Source: Serinus canaria
Taxonomy: Eukaryota > Chordata > Aves > Passeriformes > Fringillidae
Length of the DNA stretch: 64,000 nt
Reading direction: 5' to 3'
Assembly (NCBI RefSeq): GCF_022539315.1
Contig: NC_066343.1
Coordinates: forward strand, 46,697,378-46,761,377
In this document: piece after piece, positions 1 through 13,271 of the stretch
Layout: every line of letters starts with the position of its first letter
How positions within the stretch are numbered: the first letter of the stretch is position 1
The notes under the pieces: generated by a model
What the model was told of the DNA's origin: nothing
Database searches by the model: none
What the model saw: only the letters and a program-made list of their open reading frames with translations
Translations under genes and position numbers: made by a program

Positions 1-3000
1 CAATAGCCATTACTTGTGTTAGAAATGTACAGACATAGTAATACAGATATAGTAGTAATATATACCTGTAGTAAAACAGATATATATGTTTTCCAATGTA
101 TTATTTCAATCAAGAGGATGGACATCCTTGTTGGCCTTTGCAAAATATGGAAGAAATATCATCCAAAAGTTTGTATTTAAAAAGAAGGCAAGGGAGGGGG
201 TGAGAAACAGGAGGGGGAAAACATAGCTGCATTTTTAAAATAATTCTATGTTCCTTCCATCCCATTAATTCCTTAAATTATTTTTTCATTCATTTTTCCC
301 ATGACACATTCATCACTTTCAAAAAGCCAGAGTCCAAATGAACCAGATGTGCTGAACGTGCAAATAACTGAAAAACAGGTTTCCCTGGAAACCAGATTAA
401 AACCTTCAAAACAGCTCCACCTCCTGCTCAGCTTCCCTATCCCTTTTAGCAGTTCAGTAATAGCAAATCAAGACACTCATACCCAGATTGTGTCCTCCTC
501 TTACATGAGCAGGGGGTAACCAATTCAGGCAGGATTCAGAAAGGAGAGACTTCCATTTCAGTTTTTCAGTTTTATTTTCTGTAAATCTGTAGCTCTTCTG
601 TAATAGCAGCACATGGAATGGGTAGGATAGGCATTTTTGCAGATGGTATCAGAAAACAGCTGCTTTTCACATTGTCCCTTGGCAATCCCATGGTTAACTG
701 TGTAGAATATCTACTAGAAGGCCACTCCAATTAGCACTCATTTATCTGGAATCCTTTCCCCGGAACTTTACATTGCTGTTGCAAGGCATTTTGAAATTCA
801 GATGGGAACTAAATGACTAACCAGAAAATTCACCTACCATCATCTGCTAGCTCTTCTCCCACATATTCTGTACTGTGTTGCAGATGCCAGAGGTGTAGGA
901 ATGAAGGCAAACCCCTTTCCTTGACTGCATCCTGCCTCTTTCCATGATTCTCAGAAGTTTATGTGATTGGGTGACCTTGGTCCTTGTCAAATAAAACTCC
1001 TAGTACAGCATCTCTGGTACAATTACTGGAACATTTTAGCATAACTTTGACCCTTTGTGCACCTTCATGTAGGACCAATGTGGCAGGAATAATATAGCCC
1101 CAGGGGATGCACTACATTAAGTGGCTCTGTAATCAAGAACCCTTTCCCTTAATACAATGATCTTTTCTGACCTTGTAAATCTTGTATTTTACAAACCAAT
1201 AGTACTGCAGTGTAAGAAGAGAAATGTTGCAGTTACAATAAAGTTCAGTGAAAATTTTCATCACATTGTGAAGCAATCATCACTTACCCTTAGAATGAGG
1301 AGAGGAGACCCTTTGATGCATTGCTCCTGTTTTCATTCCTCATCTGATCAGGGAGAGGTGGAATAAATCACACTGCTTCCACCCAGACTAGAATAAATTT
1401 CTAAAGGGAGAGCTGAGTGAAGAACACTTATTAAAAATTGTTAACTGAAATGAACACAAGACAAAAAAACAACAGAAGTATCTTGCCCTGTTAATGAGAT
1501 GCTGCTATCTGGATTAGCCTGTGTTTGCAGAGTTTCTAATTAGTTTTCATTTTATTAACATGCTAATTTTAATATGATGCATTACTTTCAGTTGTGCAGG
1601 CATAAAGCCAGTTTTTAGGGAAACTGGACTTCCAGAAAACAAAAGTAGGGAATCAATGAATAAGTAATTTACAAAACTACTCAGCCTAACTCTACACCAC
1701 AGAGACGGAGTGTATAATCCCCTTTTTTTCAGTATGCCACTATAATTAACAATGTGCATATGATTGGCATTAGCAGTAATTTCCTCTGGAAGCTGAAACT
1801 TAGTTTTTATTCTGATCTTCCTTCTGGTAAAAGCAAATATTTTACCTGACTGTTTCATCAGAGGTTTATCCTTTGAATGTAAACACAAGACAGAGTGTCT
1901 GATATAGCATAGGGCAAAGGAAACAAAGAAACCCCATTTCTCCTGTCCCTTAAAAAGTAAATAAATACCTACAAAAATGCATACTTTGAGTGGAGTAAGT
2001 TCTGGTTCATTAGAATGTAAAGCTCAAGAGTAGTAATACTGCTTGGACTTAGGAAACATTCTTATTGATTCATGAATATTCCAAGGGGATAGATTAATCT
2101 TTTGTGAACCATACAGCTCGGATGAAACTGCAGTTTAACATGCTAAAGTGCCAAATCCATCTTCTTTTTGTACAAAAGAACTTCCTATAATAAAGACTCT
2201 TTGCAATAGCAATAAGGCATCTCTGTAGGGAATGTTTATTATGAAGTGTTTGCATTTTGAGATACACATTTTATCATGTATTACACAGGTATTTAAGGAT
2301 ACAAATGTATGGCAATATACTTCTATTCAACTATATAGGTTAATATTACTTGGGATGCTCTGTCTGTGCATTTATCCAAGGGTAGATAAGCAATGCATTT
2401 GTTAAACTTCATTATTTTCATGACTTTTATGGTGTTTTACATTTTCTGTCAGTTTACACAAAAACTGGGCAGATGGTCCACCAGACACACTAGATAGTCT
2501 GGTAGATCATCAGGTGGATAGGCAGAATTCAGTACACATAGAAAAACTGAGTTGTAGCTATCAGAACTTTTACAGAGAAACCTGTGCCTTGTATGAGACA
2601 TAAACACATAACTTTTTCAGATAGTCCAGAGTTCAGAGGACTAGACTGTCTCACTGAGTTGCTCACAGTGGTCCTGTGTTCCAGCACAGAGCAGATCTGA
2701 CTCTCCTGGTCCCAAGTGACTCATATGAAATGATACCTTTGTTCTGGTTCTGTACCCTGACTGCAGCTAGCCTCTAATAACAGCTGTGCTTTTGCAAACA
2801 GACACTTTGTTCCACGGGTGAGCAATCTCAGAGACTCCAGATTTGCCAGCTGTAGAGCACTTGAATATAATTTTCTATATGAACTTCTGTGTAGCAATTT
2901 GAATAGTGAGTAGCCTGTGCATGTACCGATCTCTACAACCTGACACCATTTTCTGTACTCTGGCAATGCCCATACTTGGCTGTAATACTATTCAATTTTC

Positions 3001-3080
3001 ATAATTTCACTAGTAAATGATCACTGAAAGATACAGACAAAAATTGAAATATTGCTGTGTGAAAAAATTGTATATGAAGG
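1..3080. other. Unique AT-rich DNA, no gene seen
   Basis: No recognisable gene, RNA or transposon. The longest open frames, 113 codons on the minus strand near 1547-1888 and 81 codons near 2721-2966, show no domain I know and no convincing exon borders. A short stretch near 960-990 faintly recalls a MIR SINE core but is too weak to call. Confidence 0.6.
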
Positions 3081-3082
3081 AT

Positions 3083-3107
3083 TAAAATAAAATAAAATAA
3101 AATAAAT
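3083..3107. repeat. (AAAAT)n microsatellite
   Basis: About five tandem copies of a five-base AAAAT unit in otherwise unique sequence. Confidence 0.9.
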
Positions 3108-3180
3108 GTTTTGAGTTTTGCAGGTGGAAAACTATCCACCTGCTTATTAAATTTGCATGTCTCAAGAACATGGCATTTTA

Positions 3181-3198
3181 TTTCTTCTTTCTTTCTTC

Positions 3199-3234
<36 letters not shown>

Positions 3235-3306
3235 GTCTTTCTTTCTTTCTTCTTTCTTTCTTTCTTTCTTTCTTTCTTTCCTCTGTCTCTCTCGTCTCTC
3301 TCTCTA
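3181..3306. repeat. (CTTT)n polypyrimidine microsatellite
   Basis: A 126-bp run made almost wholly of C and T on the plus strand. It is mainly CTTT units with a few interruptions, and grades into CTCT-type sequence at its right end. The apparent 97-codon open frame across it, rich in Phe, Leu and Ser, is an artefact of the repeat. Confidence 0.95.
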
Positions 3307-6240
3307 ACTTTAGCAGTTCATTATGGTTTATGTTAGAAATTGAGAGCTTTGTCTCTTATCTACTTGCCTTTGGCAGCACAGCCTCAAATAGTGTATACCA
3401 TTAATATTTAATGTGATGTTTACATAGAATACTAAGGAAATAGAGAGCAGATGTATATAAATGTCACCAGCAAGAAAAAGACCAATTACAATAAAAACCT
3501 TAAAGAGTGCTGAGTATTAGCAGAAGGTCTGTGTGAAATATGTATATTATGGAAAAGTTAGCTTTTTTTTTTTTAACAATATTGATAGCACTGTGCATCT
3601 ACTCAAGCTTCAAGAACAAAAGTTGAAATAAATGTCTCTATAGATGAGTTGATAAGTTGGCCCAATCTTTGCATGCACTGCAGATGCTGACAGAGTTTTA
3701 CAGGTGGGAGGGAATTTTTGGGCCACAGTCACTTGAATAGCTTCCTTTAACTTCTTCTGGAAATGGTGTCCTTAAAACTTTGAAGTTGGAAACAGAAAAA
3801 TGCACATCTTTAAAAAACACTAGAGGGAAAATACAGTGAATGGTAAGTCAGTTCTCTGGGCTTTGTTCTGCTTTAAGAGCTGTTTAACTACCTAATGAGA
3901 AGACTTACAGAAGATGGATACAAACTCTTCTCAGAGATGTGAAAAAAGAGGCAGCAGACACAGTTTAGAATGTAGGATTTTTTTTTTTTAAGGCACTGCT
4001 TAAACATTTGAACATGTTAATCCAACATTGGAGAAGGTTGACCACAGATTCGAGGTCCTACACATCGCTCTGTTACTCAGCAGAAGTGCTTTCCTGTATT
4101 CATTTTATGATTCTGCAACTCTAGGATTTCCGTAGGATATCAGAAAGTTCAGAACTAGAAGGTTATTTGCCTCTCTCTTGGGTAGAATACAATGTAAAAC
4201 TTCTGAAATATGATTTATGAGACTCAAAAAAATGTTTGCCTTGTTGAAAATATTAAACCTATAGAACTGAGCTTCTCTAATAAGAAACATAATTTCTTAT
4301 ACTAAGCATAATAATGAGTACAAAGTGATTTGAGAACATGGAAAAACACCTAGGTAGCCCTAGTGCTCCCTTGCTAAATGTCTTATAAATTGCTGAAAAA
4401 TAGAATGATAAATTGCTGGAGAGTTAGTAGAATAAGATGGAACTGCGAGCAATAGTACTGAGCAAGGTAATTCAATGAAGTGCTTTCCACATTTATCACT
4501 GTTGTGTTCCCAGACTCCCACACCAAGCCACTTTGGTTCAATAATTTACTTTATTGCTAGAGACTTTATTGATCATATTTCATGCTGTACTAACCTAGCA
4601 CTCTGTGTTTTGTCCTACTGTCATGTGTTGTCTTACCATATAGATTCAGAACTGCTAAGGGTCACAGTACTAAACATTGTGGAGACATATGATCCCTGCA
4701 AAACTGACTTCCCAGAAAGGCAGTCTATGGAAATGTTGGATGATTCATGGGTGGTTTGGAGAAGCTTCTCTCACCACTCAGTATTCATTACTGTCCTGCA
4801 CCATGCATGCTATAAGGCTGTGTCTGCAGGAGAAAGAGAATGGGGAGGCGTTAACAAGGAGAAGGATGTATCAGGGACTATGGTATTCATTCACAGGCAA
4901 TTCTAGCACATGCAATTGCACCTAGTTAGAGAAAACTGCATTACAGACCAGAAATAATGTACCTTGGTGTGCTGGGACACAGTCATTTAAAGTCCATCTC
5001 CAGACGATGTCAAAAAGCACCATCTTACCCTTCTAACAGGCATACAATACCACTTGGTGATTTCAGTTTTCTAAATTTTTTCTGTTCCCTTTGAGAATGC
5101 ACTGTCTTCTGCACTGCTCTCTTTTCAAGGACCATTTTCACATAAGTTTGCAGTTGTACATGCAGGTGATACTTTAATCATTGCGTTTTGTCTCATTTCT
5201 GTGATCTCAGGTTCATTCCTGAAACAGACTAGTTTGCAAACAAAGCATCTACTATGCTTCACATCCCTTTGGCAATTACCTACTTTTGTCTTCTATTAAC
5301 ACCCACATTTCCAAAAATTTCAGACACACTTTTATCAAATGGGTGTCACTCTAACCTGGAAAGAATATTTGAAACTTCAAAATACATTTCTCTCTTAGAC
5401 TGATAAAGAGACTGACCTAGAGAAATAATTTTTCAAAGTTTTTTTTTTTAACTGGTCAAATGAGAATGTTTCAGAAGAGAAATTTCTTCAGTCCATTCAG
5501 TGTAGGAGTAATCAGATTTGCAAACCAACATATAAGTATTTTTAGAATAATAAAAAGTGGAGAGCAAAAACAGAAGGAAGAATGGTCTTTGAAATAAGTT
5601 GTAACATGTTGTTTAAAAAGTTTGTTTTAAGGCATGGAATATTACCACAGAAAACCTGAAATATTTAGAAAAGAGAAAATAAGTTGTATGCTGACAGCTT
5701 ATTGCTTTAACAAAAACCACATATGATGAATACTCTAAATGTTTCTTATTTTCCAGAGAGTTAAGATTCTGAATTCCCTGACAAAAATAATTATTAGAAC
5801 TAATTCCAGAGAGTTATGTGCATCCCATATTCAGAATGAAATAGCCGCACAGATACACTGCTTGGAAAGGAATGCACTGGCACTTGTTTATGCAATATGA
5901 CATTTTGGCCCACAAAAATCATAATACTGCAAAACTCAAGCATTGGGGAAAAGGCATTGAACTTAATAGAATATATTCAGATTGAAGAACACTTGTTTTT
6001 TCCCCCAAATTTTGTCTTCCCAGTAAGCATCATATATGGTTTTCAGATATGACACATAGAGCTTCTTCTATGTTTCTGACACTGCTTTAATGGTGTGCAT
6101 AGTTCTTAAATATCCTCTACACATCTAGATAACTACTTTACTTGACATCAAGATTTCTTCATGACTTCCAAGCACTTAGAAAACTCACTCAGAAACTGTT
6201 CTGAGCATTATATCCATATCTACATGAGTAAATGCATTTT

Positions 6241-6264
6241 TTCAGAAATGCATGCATTTCTGAA
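6241..6264. repeat. 24-bp perfect palindrome
   Basis: Each strand reads the same 5' to 3' over 24 bases with no loop. The left half is TTCAGAAATGCA and the right half is its exact reverse complement. The symmetry breaks at the next base on both sides. Confidence 0.95.
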
Positions 6265-6944
6265 GCAGTGGGAAAAGAAACAAGTTTCCACATAACTAAG
6301 AAGGAAAATATAGGAGCTGTTTTAATGATTTGTTATCAGTATTGCTCTTCCTACCAATGCAACCCGATCAAGATGACATATCTTTCAAACTGAAGTTACA
6401 GAATGTGTGCCTTCAGAACTAATACCTTTATTTCAGATGGCCTTAATAAGTTAAGGAGAATATTATGGCAATATCCTCTTTAACAGAAGCAACCTTTCCC
6501 TGAAATTGCTTTAACAATCATAAGAAAAAAACTGTTCCACTGTGATTTTTCCAAGCCACTGTACTAGAACAAATTCACCCATTCTAATTGGGTGACATCA
6601 GGCAGCAGTGAAAATGCAATTTATTGTGAAATTTGTTTTTGCATTTTGCTGTTAGAAGCCCAGCCTTCAACTCATTCACAGCTCTCCGTTGGACCTTTTC
6701 AAAGAACATGCTGGCTGGAGGGCATCAGCAGAACTGATCACTCAAAGGGAAACAGAACAGCTGTGTTCCTGACAGCTGGAGCAAGCATGACGTCCATCAG
6801 CAGCTAACGGGAATATCTTAAACTGTTCTCCTTAGCAGGGTGCCTGCAAATCCAGTTATGTTGCAAATTAGAGTTCTCAGCTACTGTCAATTTCAACCAT
6901 TATTTTTTTAGTAGATGATAAACATTTCTTTATACATCTGTAGG

Positions 6945-6984
6945 TTTGGTTTTTTGTGGTTTTTCTTTTTTTTTTTTTTTTTTT
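6945..6984. repeat. T-rich homopolymer tract
   Basis: A T-dominated run on the plus strand ending in about 19 consecutive T. No retrotransposon body adjoins it, so it is better read as simple sequence than as a reversed poly(A) tail. Confidence 0.9.
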
Positions 6985-8752
6985 GTCATTCTGTTATTCA
7001 TCATTCATAAAGTAGCTTTAGGTAAGAATTATAAGAGGATTAGCCATTGCAGAGCTCAAGTTCTAAGAATTCTCCTATGATGCACTTCAGAAGTTCACGC
7101 TGCAAACACACACAGAAATCTCACATAAGAAATACATTTTCAGATCATATTTTTAAGCCTAAAAAGAGCTGCTAGGGTGCATGACCTGCTCCTGAATTAT
7201 CTCTGCTTTTTTTTTTTTAATCCTGAAAATGATACCTGAGCTTGCAAAACTGTGTATTTATTGTTATCGATTTACAAAATTCAAAGTATATCTGATTTTT
7301 ATGCTTAGGAGTCAAGAATATACTAACCCAGCACTGCTTATCTGAAAAAATAACCTGTATTGTAGAATCTTATTTTAGACTGTTTACTACATAGAAAGAT
7401 GACATGAAGTTAAAAAACGAGTAGTGCCTGTTTGATGTTCTCAGTTCTGATAACTTTCACACTTCCTGTTTGTCCCTTTGAACTGTAATTAGAATTCACT
7501 TTAAAGGCCTTCCATAGTGTTTTTCCTTATGTGAGAGTGGCTTGTTGCCACTAGTTAACCTGTTCTATTAAAGCACACACAATCGCTTAAATAAAAGAAG
7601 CTGATAGCTCATTTAGCTTTACTTCTGTTTCTTGCTTTCACATATTTCAGTTTTAAAAAGTCTGCAACTCATTATTCAAGGCATTATTATTACCCAAGGT
7701 AGATTATACCACTACAGATGTAGCTTCAACAAAATTAATCCAAATTGTGAAGTTCAGAAGTTTTAAATCATTGCCTCAGAGTCAAGAATCATGCTGGGCA
7801 CTGTCTTATTCCTTCAGGGCAGATGTTGCTTTTGAATTAGCAGATATTATATTTGGTACAATAGGTTTTAAGCTGTACTGTGTGTCTCTCTATGAATATG
7901 AATAACAAATATGCATCTCAACAGTTGAGCTCAGACTCCCAGCCTTCCAGTGTGCCCTTCACAGGTTCTTTCCATTATGTAGATTCCCTGTTGTCAATCT
8001 CCCAAAGCAGAGAAGTACATAGCTGCTCAAATATGTCCAACCCAGAAGAAAAAAAAAGTTTTAAGGTATAGTTATGTCCAGTTTCTCAATAACAATATGG
8101 TCCTAGGCACACTTCTACTCAGCAAAATGCCTAAATGCTGTGACTAAAACTTTGCCCAGAGAAAATAAAACAACAATGCATTAATGAATGACTCATCCTT
8201 CAGTTACTAAATTTGCCTTTGCAATCAAGATATTAAAGAAGTGACAAGTAAACAACCAGTACTGAAAAATCAAAGAAGTGCAAAAGTATGAAAAAGAATT
8301 AATCAGATGCTGTGAGTCTGCAAAGACATGTTTCTGTATTAGCATGATATTGAAAAATTTCGTAGGAAAATCATTTAGACTGCTGACTTGCTGCACAAAG
8401 TAGTGAATTAACATGTAGGTAACTATACTAGCCTGTCTGAACTTCTCATTTTTTTATAGTTATGTATTTTTTACGCAAAGTAAAAATTATGTTGCCTGCA
8501 GATGAAATCTAAACATCAGTTCTTTACCACACAGACCACTCTTATTCATGCAAGTGTGTGTGTATACTTCCATGCATGTCAAGAATAATTTATTTTGCAT
8601 GTATAAGAACAGACCATGGCCTTGTCTTACCAAGGCAGGCAGGAGAAGTTCCACTGGTCTATCAGTGGGCCACCACCTACTGAGAGCAGTTTGATTAGAC
8701 ACTCATACACTGGGGCTTTTAACGTAAAAAACACAGGGGGGATACAGGAATT

Positions 8753-8770
8753 AAAAAAAAAAAAAAAAAA
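8753..8770. repeat. A18 homopolymer
   Basis: Eighteen consecutive A on the plus strand, with no retrocopy recognised upstream. Confidence 0.95.
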
Positions 8771-10011
8771 TAGGACTTTACAGTTCCCAGAGTGGTTTTT
8801 TCTCACTTCCAAGAGATAAAACACACTGTCTTGTACAGATGCTTCCCAAAATTGTCTAAATTGCCTCTTGATGCAGTGCTGCACCTAGCTGTGCTGGACC
8901 TAGCTCAGAGCTATGACTAAATGCAGTAATCTTGCTTTTACAGCTGTGGAATGACAGACAGGGAGGAAGGATGCCTTAATTAACCGTGTTTACTTATGTA
9001 CAGGACATGAAAACAATAATTGAAATAATCTGAAAACAACAAGACTAACTGCTTCTACCTGCTCTTTTTCAGCTGAAACAGGTTTTCCATGAAATTCAAG
9101 ATTTGCTTTTAAATAAGTCATTTATAATCTCAGTAATTCTTGTTTACTGTAAGCAAAACAGGAGATTAGTATGTGTTAAATACGAGTTATTAAATTCCCA
9201 TTAGACTAAATTACCATCCTCAGAGATATAGAAAACTACTCCAAATTATTTATGTCTTTCAATAACTGTATTTCATCTATTTGTAAAAACACTATTAATT
9301 TTAAAGTTTTACAGCAGCTTGCTTGGTCTTTAAAATAAAACTGTGACTGTTAGGTCCGATTATATGCCCCATGCTTTTCAGCAAATCTTTGCTGAAAAAG
9401 TAAAAAGGAAAATAAAATGCTCTTCTAAGAGTCTTTTCCATGCAGAACAAGATGCAGTTAATGTTGAGGTTTCTTTGCCTCAAGTCTAGCATGAAATAAT
9501 CTTTATACTTTACCTATATATATTTAGACATTAGTGGACAGGTGATAGCTTAGCACCCTCCGGAAATGTATTTCTAATGATGTTCCCACTATTTTTCAAT
9601 TGCCTCTTGCCTAGAAAGGAAGCACTGTTTCCAGACATTTTTCAAAGCCTATTTTTTCCAATCCTCAACACTGTGAAGAAAATACACACTTTTCATTTCT
9701 TTCTGGCCATTCTAAATATGAAGAAATTAGCTGAATACTTTATTGTAGTAAATATTTCCATTTTTCTTCAACTTGAACAACCTTGACTTCCTTTTACTCG
9801 GTTATGAAGCTACTTCCCTTGAAGTTCTTCACAGAAACAAGAACCTCTGGGGTGATGATAGGCTGCTTCCTTCTTTGGAGTGGTCTGAAATCTGGGGAAT
9901 GACTTTACAGAGCAATAGCTCCATATATTCTCCAAAAGGTAAAAAATACAGGGACATAATATATAATAGAGATTAATATTCAGAGGAAACACTATAGCAC
10001 AAGTATATGTA

Positions 10012-10034
10012 CATGTCTATGTCTATGTCTATGT
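10012..10034. repeat. (TCTATG)n short tandem repeat
   Basis: Three to four tandem copies of a six-base TCTATG unit. Confidence 0.85.
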
Positions 10035-11102
10035 ATGCGTGTGCTGAAAATTATATGCAGTCTATCAGGAGCACCCTATTTTAACAGGTCATTGTCTACT
10101 GAATACTTTTTCTTACATTAAAATGCATTCCCTAAAGAATTCCTTATTGCTGTTAGTTGTTGGTGTCATCTATTGAAACCTATTTTTCCATTTAGACTAC
10201 ACACCTTAAAATCCTTACATGCAATGTGCAATGTACATTTTCGGGTACTTAAAGTACAGAAAAAAAAGTATTTATGTACTTTTTTAAAGTATTTATGTAC
10301 CTTTGCAACATCTCAAGCAAAATATGTAAGTCAAAAATTTGCTTCTATTCATCAAATTTAGCAACTTAATGCTAAAGCCATTAGTGAGTTTTTTTTTTTT
10401 TTCCTAAACAGTAAAGACCATACATTTGGTTAGTTATATTTTATTCTTATTTCTGAATAAGTGCTGAAATGTACTTGTTGATGTCTTGGTGGGCGAGAAC
10501 AAGACTAACAATAAAATATAGCCCTCTGTACTTTGAATAATCCTACAGAAGTGCCAAATTGTCTAAATGTCTAATTGCATTGTTTTACTTGAGGAACCTA
10601 AATAATACAGCAGTATTAATCTCTAAATGGTTTTAGTTTTCTGTAGATTATCACCATCATTTTGAAGAACACTAATTAATTTTGAAGGCCTTCTTAAGAA
10701 GAGCTTTGCTGAAGATAAATCATAAGCCAAAACAAGTGAGAAAAAAAGAGCATTGAAAATCTGCCAATTGCCTAATGCCCTTAGTCTCTGCACTCTACTT
10801 ATAAATTTACTAATCCTCAGCATATAGTTTGCTCCATTTTCATGTAAATGCATGCAAATGCCATAATTTATGTGTTCTTTGGCCTGCACTTGTTGACTTA
10901 AGATACCTTAACTTATATGTTTTGTCTAACCAGCATCTTTTTCCAGCTTTGGTAGTACAGGACTCATATCTCCAACACAATTTTTCTCTTAACTTTCTTT
11001 TTGGTTTTATAAGCAAGAATTCAAACTGCCACCATCCCATCAGGGCTCCACTTTCTACATCCAGAACACATACTTTTGCTTCTTCCCACACAGTTTCTAA
11101 TG

Positions 11103-11515
11103 GACACAGAATACTGCTTACACATTATCTAGTTCCAAGCCCTGTGCCATGGGCAGGGACATGTTCCACTTGATAGATTGCTTGAAGCTCCAACCAGCCA
11201 GACCGTGACTCTTTCCAGGGGTTTGGCATCTACAGCTTCTCTGGGAAATCTGTTCTAGCACCTCACAACCCTCACAGTAGAGAATTTCTCACTAGTGCCT
11301 AATCTTGTTGTGCCCTCTTTCAGCTTAAAGCCATTCCCCATTACTACATGCACGTGGAAAAAGTCCTTCTGTGGCTTTTCTGTAGGTCCCTTCATATACT
11401 GGCAGCTTGCCATAAGGCCCCTCAGAGTTTTCTCTAGCTGAACAAGGCAAACACTTTCAGGCTTCATCAGAGGTGCTCCTGCTCTCTGATCTTTAAGACT
11501 CTCCTCTGAACTCAT
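11103..11515 (-). mobile_element. CR1 retrotransposon, 3' fragment
   Basis: Reading left to right gives the reverse complement of an avian CR1 3' region. It starts at the decayed 3' tip near 11103, then has the block around ATCTAGTTCCAAGCCC and GCCATGGGCAGGGACA, then the block about the cleaned-up conserved GGTGAGGCACTGG segment in reverse. The minus-strand frame at 11255-11515 includes residues like GFKLKEGTTRL and KFSTVRVVR, which match the conserved KEGRFRLDIRKKFFTVRVV-type translation of this part of CR1. The copy is truncated at its 5' end, as most genomic CR1s are, and cannot move. Confidence 0.88.
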
Positions 11516-12784
11516 TAATTAAGAAACAGATTTTACTTCTGGGTCCAGTCTAATGTATTTAAAAGGACAAACATTTATAGACATAACCACCATTGTCTCT
11601 ATAAAATCATCCCTGTTCCCTATCTCTCCTGGCCACATTTGGCCCTTGCTATTTGCCAGTTTTCTGCAATAGACAAGATTCCATCTTTCATTTTACTGCT
11701 ATATGCATGACAGTGATGGGAAGGCAGTTTTCCTCACTGAAATGATCCTTCAATGTTCTTCCAGTGTAAGATCACCTTATGTTTTCTTTTCTTTTCTCTA
11801 ACAAACTGCTACTATTTCTACAACTTTTAGCTTTCCAAATATCTTAGATCAGTTTGATATGGTATAAGAACTAGGATACATGGCACTCCATATTGAAAAA
11901 TAGGGTGCTATTGAACTGTAGCACTTTTTAATCGCTGTATAATCTGCTTAGCTACCATGTATGAATGAGATAAATTGAGGGTTGAACTTCTTTCCAGCCT
12001 GCAAAACCATAACAATTTGTCTTTTGCAGACATACAAGTACTAAAAATGAAAAATGAGCAGATACACGAATCTTGATTCTCCACTTGTATAGTACATGCC
12101 TGATGCTGACTGGAGGAATTTGCATCCCAGTGGAGAAGAGAGTAGGAAAGTTTTTATGAAGAGACCCCTCCTTTATTCACAGTGTCACCATTCCACTTTT
12201 CACACAGTACTTTATGAAATGACAACAAAAATCAGTCCATGAATTAAAGGAAGTATTAAAGTGTAGTTTCCAGAAATGCTGCTTTCTGTATCTTTTTTTT
12301 GACACAACGATAATGACCAAAAACATCCATATGTATCCTGTAGACCCAAATTTGAAGTACAAATTAGTGGGTTTTTAATTGTTTTTAGCACTGCCAGTCC
12401 CAATCAAAAATTAACAAACATTATTTTATATATTAATATAAATTAGATTTAAATTTGTATAGAGTGTGAAATAAATAGGATTTAAACACTTAGGTCACAT
12501 TTTTTTCCTAAAAATCCATGTTTGATTTTGCCTTGAGTATGTATCTTTAACATTGCAGCAGCCTTTGTGAAACTGTTGAGAATGATTTTCTCTTTAGCCA
12601 TTCTGTATACAACAAATTATTAGCAGGCTACCACAAAATTCCACACCAGACAATAACAATTAGGTTGTGATGAGCAAAGAAGCAAAGATTGACAGATATT
12701 ACAGAAGGTATTGGAGTTAAGATTTAAATCAGCTAGAGCACTGGCTTTCTTGAAACTCACTGAGACACCTTGTGGGAGAGTACT
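11516..12784. other. Unique DNA between CR1 and LTR, no gene seen
   Basis: About 1.3 kb with no recognisable transposon or coding sequence. Two overlapping minus-strand open frames of about 60 codons near 12177-12403 have no recognisable content. Confidence 0.55.
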
Positions 12785-13271
12785 TGTCCTGGTTTCAGCC
12801 AAGGGCAGTTCCATTTCCTGCAGTAGCCATGATGGGGCAGTGCCTGGGGAAGTGTGGGCAGGACCCTGATGATATTTGAGACCAATGCCATTACCAAGGG
12901 TGAGGGAAGGGGGTTCTGTCACTCACTTTTGGAGTAGGAAGCATGTCATCTCCAGTTGGGAAGATGTGGCAGCGGTCAGGTTGGCTTTGTCTCTGTAATG
13001 ACCATTTTTGTGTGTGAATCACTCTCTCTTTTTGTACACTTTTATTATTAATATTGTTAGTGTTACTATTAATTTTCTTATCCCATCACTGTTTCCAGTA
13101 AATTGTTCTTAACATGTGATTTTTCTGTTTTGTGCCTCCAATTCCCAACTCCATCCACAGTGCACGAGGTGGGAGGGGAAGGCAGGAGGAGCAAGTGAGC
13201 GGCGTCTTGTTTGGGAGGATCTAGTGGGAAGGGGGCACTAAACTGGGTAGTGGCACTCTTAAACCATCACA
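12785..13271 (+). mobile_element. ERVK-like solo LTR
   Basis: A 487-bp LTR. It opens with TGTCCTGGTTTCAGCC and closes with TTAAACCATCACA, so it has TG...CA ends related to the avian ERVK-like family whose sense strand starts TGTCCTGGTTTC and ends GGTTAAACCACAACA. Family-typical internal blocks include a TTATTATTA-rich stretch near 13040, TTTCCAGTAAATTGTTCTTA near 13095, and GAGCAAGTGAGCGGCG near 13187. No gag, pol or primer-binding site adjoins it, so it is a solo LTR left by recombination. The flanks GTACT (left) and GGACT (right) may be a decayed target duplication. Strand is assigned from the remembered TATA-box orientation of the family. Confidence 0.82.

Larger units (their letters stand above)
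3307..11102. other. Unique AT-rich DNA, no gene seen
   Basis: Nearly 8 kb with no recognisable transposon or gene. It holds homopolymer runs and the palindrome listed separately. The longest open frame, 143 codons on the plus strand at 4475-4906, is about what chance gives in this much sequence. It has no known motif, signal peptide or splice context. Confidence 0.6.

Noticed and set aside
960..1000. MIR SINE-like words (GGTGACCTTGGTCCTTGTCAA)
   Set aside because: Only about 20 bases of loose resemblance, with no tRNA-like head or LINE-like tail.
2721..2966. 81-codon minus-strand frame considered as an exon
   Set aside because: Its acceptor- and donor-like edges are weak, the peptide is not recognised and there is no neighbouring exon.
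3111..3404. 97-codon frame with long Phe/Leu/Ser runs, resembling membrane segments
   Set aside because: It is the translation of a CTTT microsatellite.
4475..4906. Longest open frame of the unique part, 143 codons on the plus strand
   Set aside because: No motif, no plausible exon edges and no protein family match by eye. One or two frames of this length are expected by chance in 64 kb of six-frame translation.
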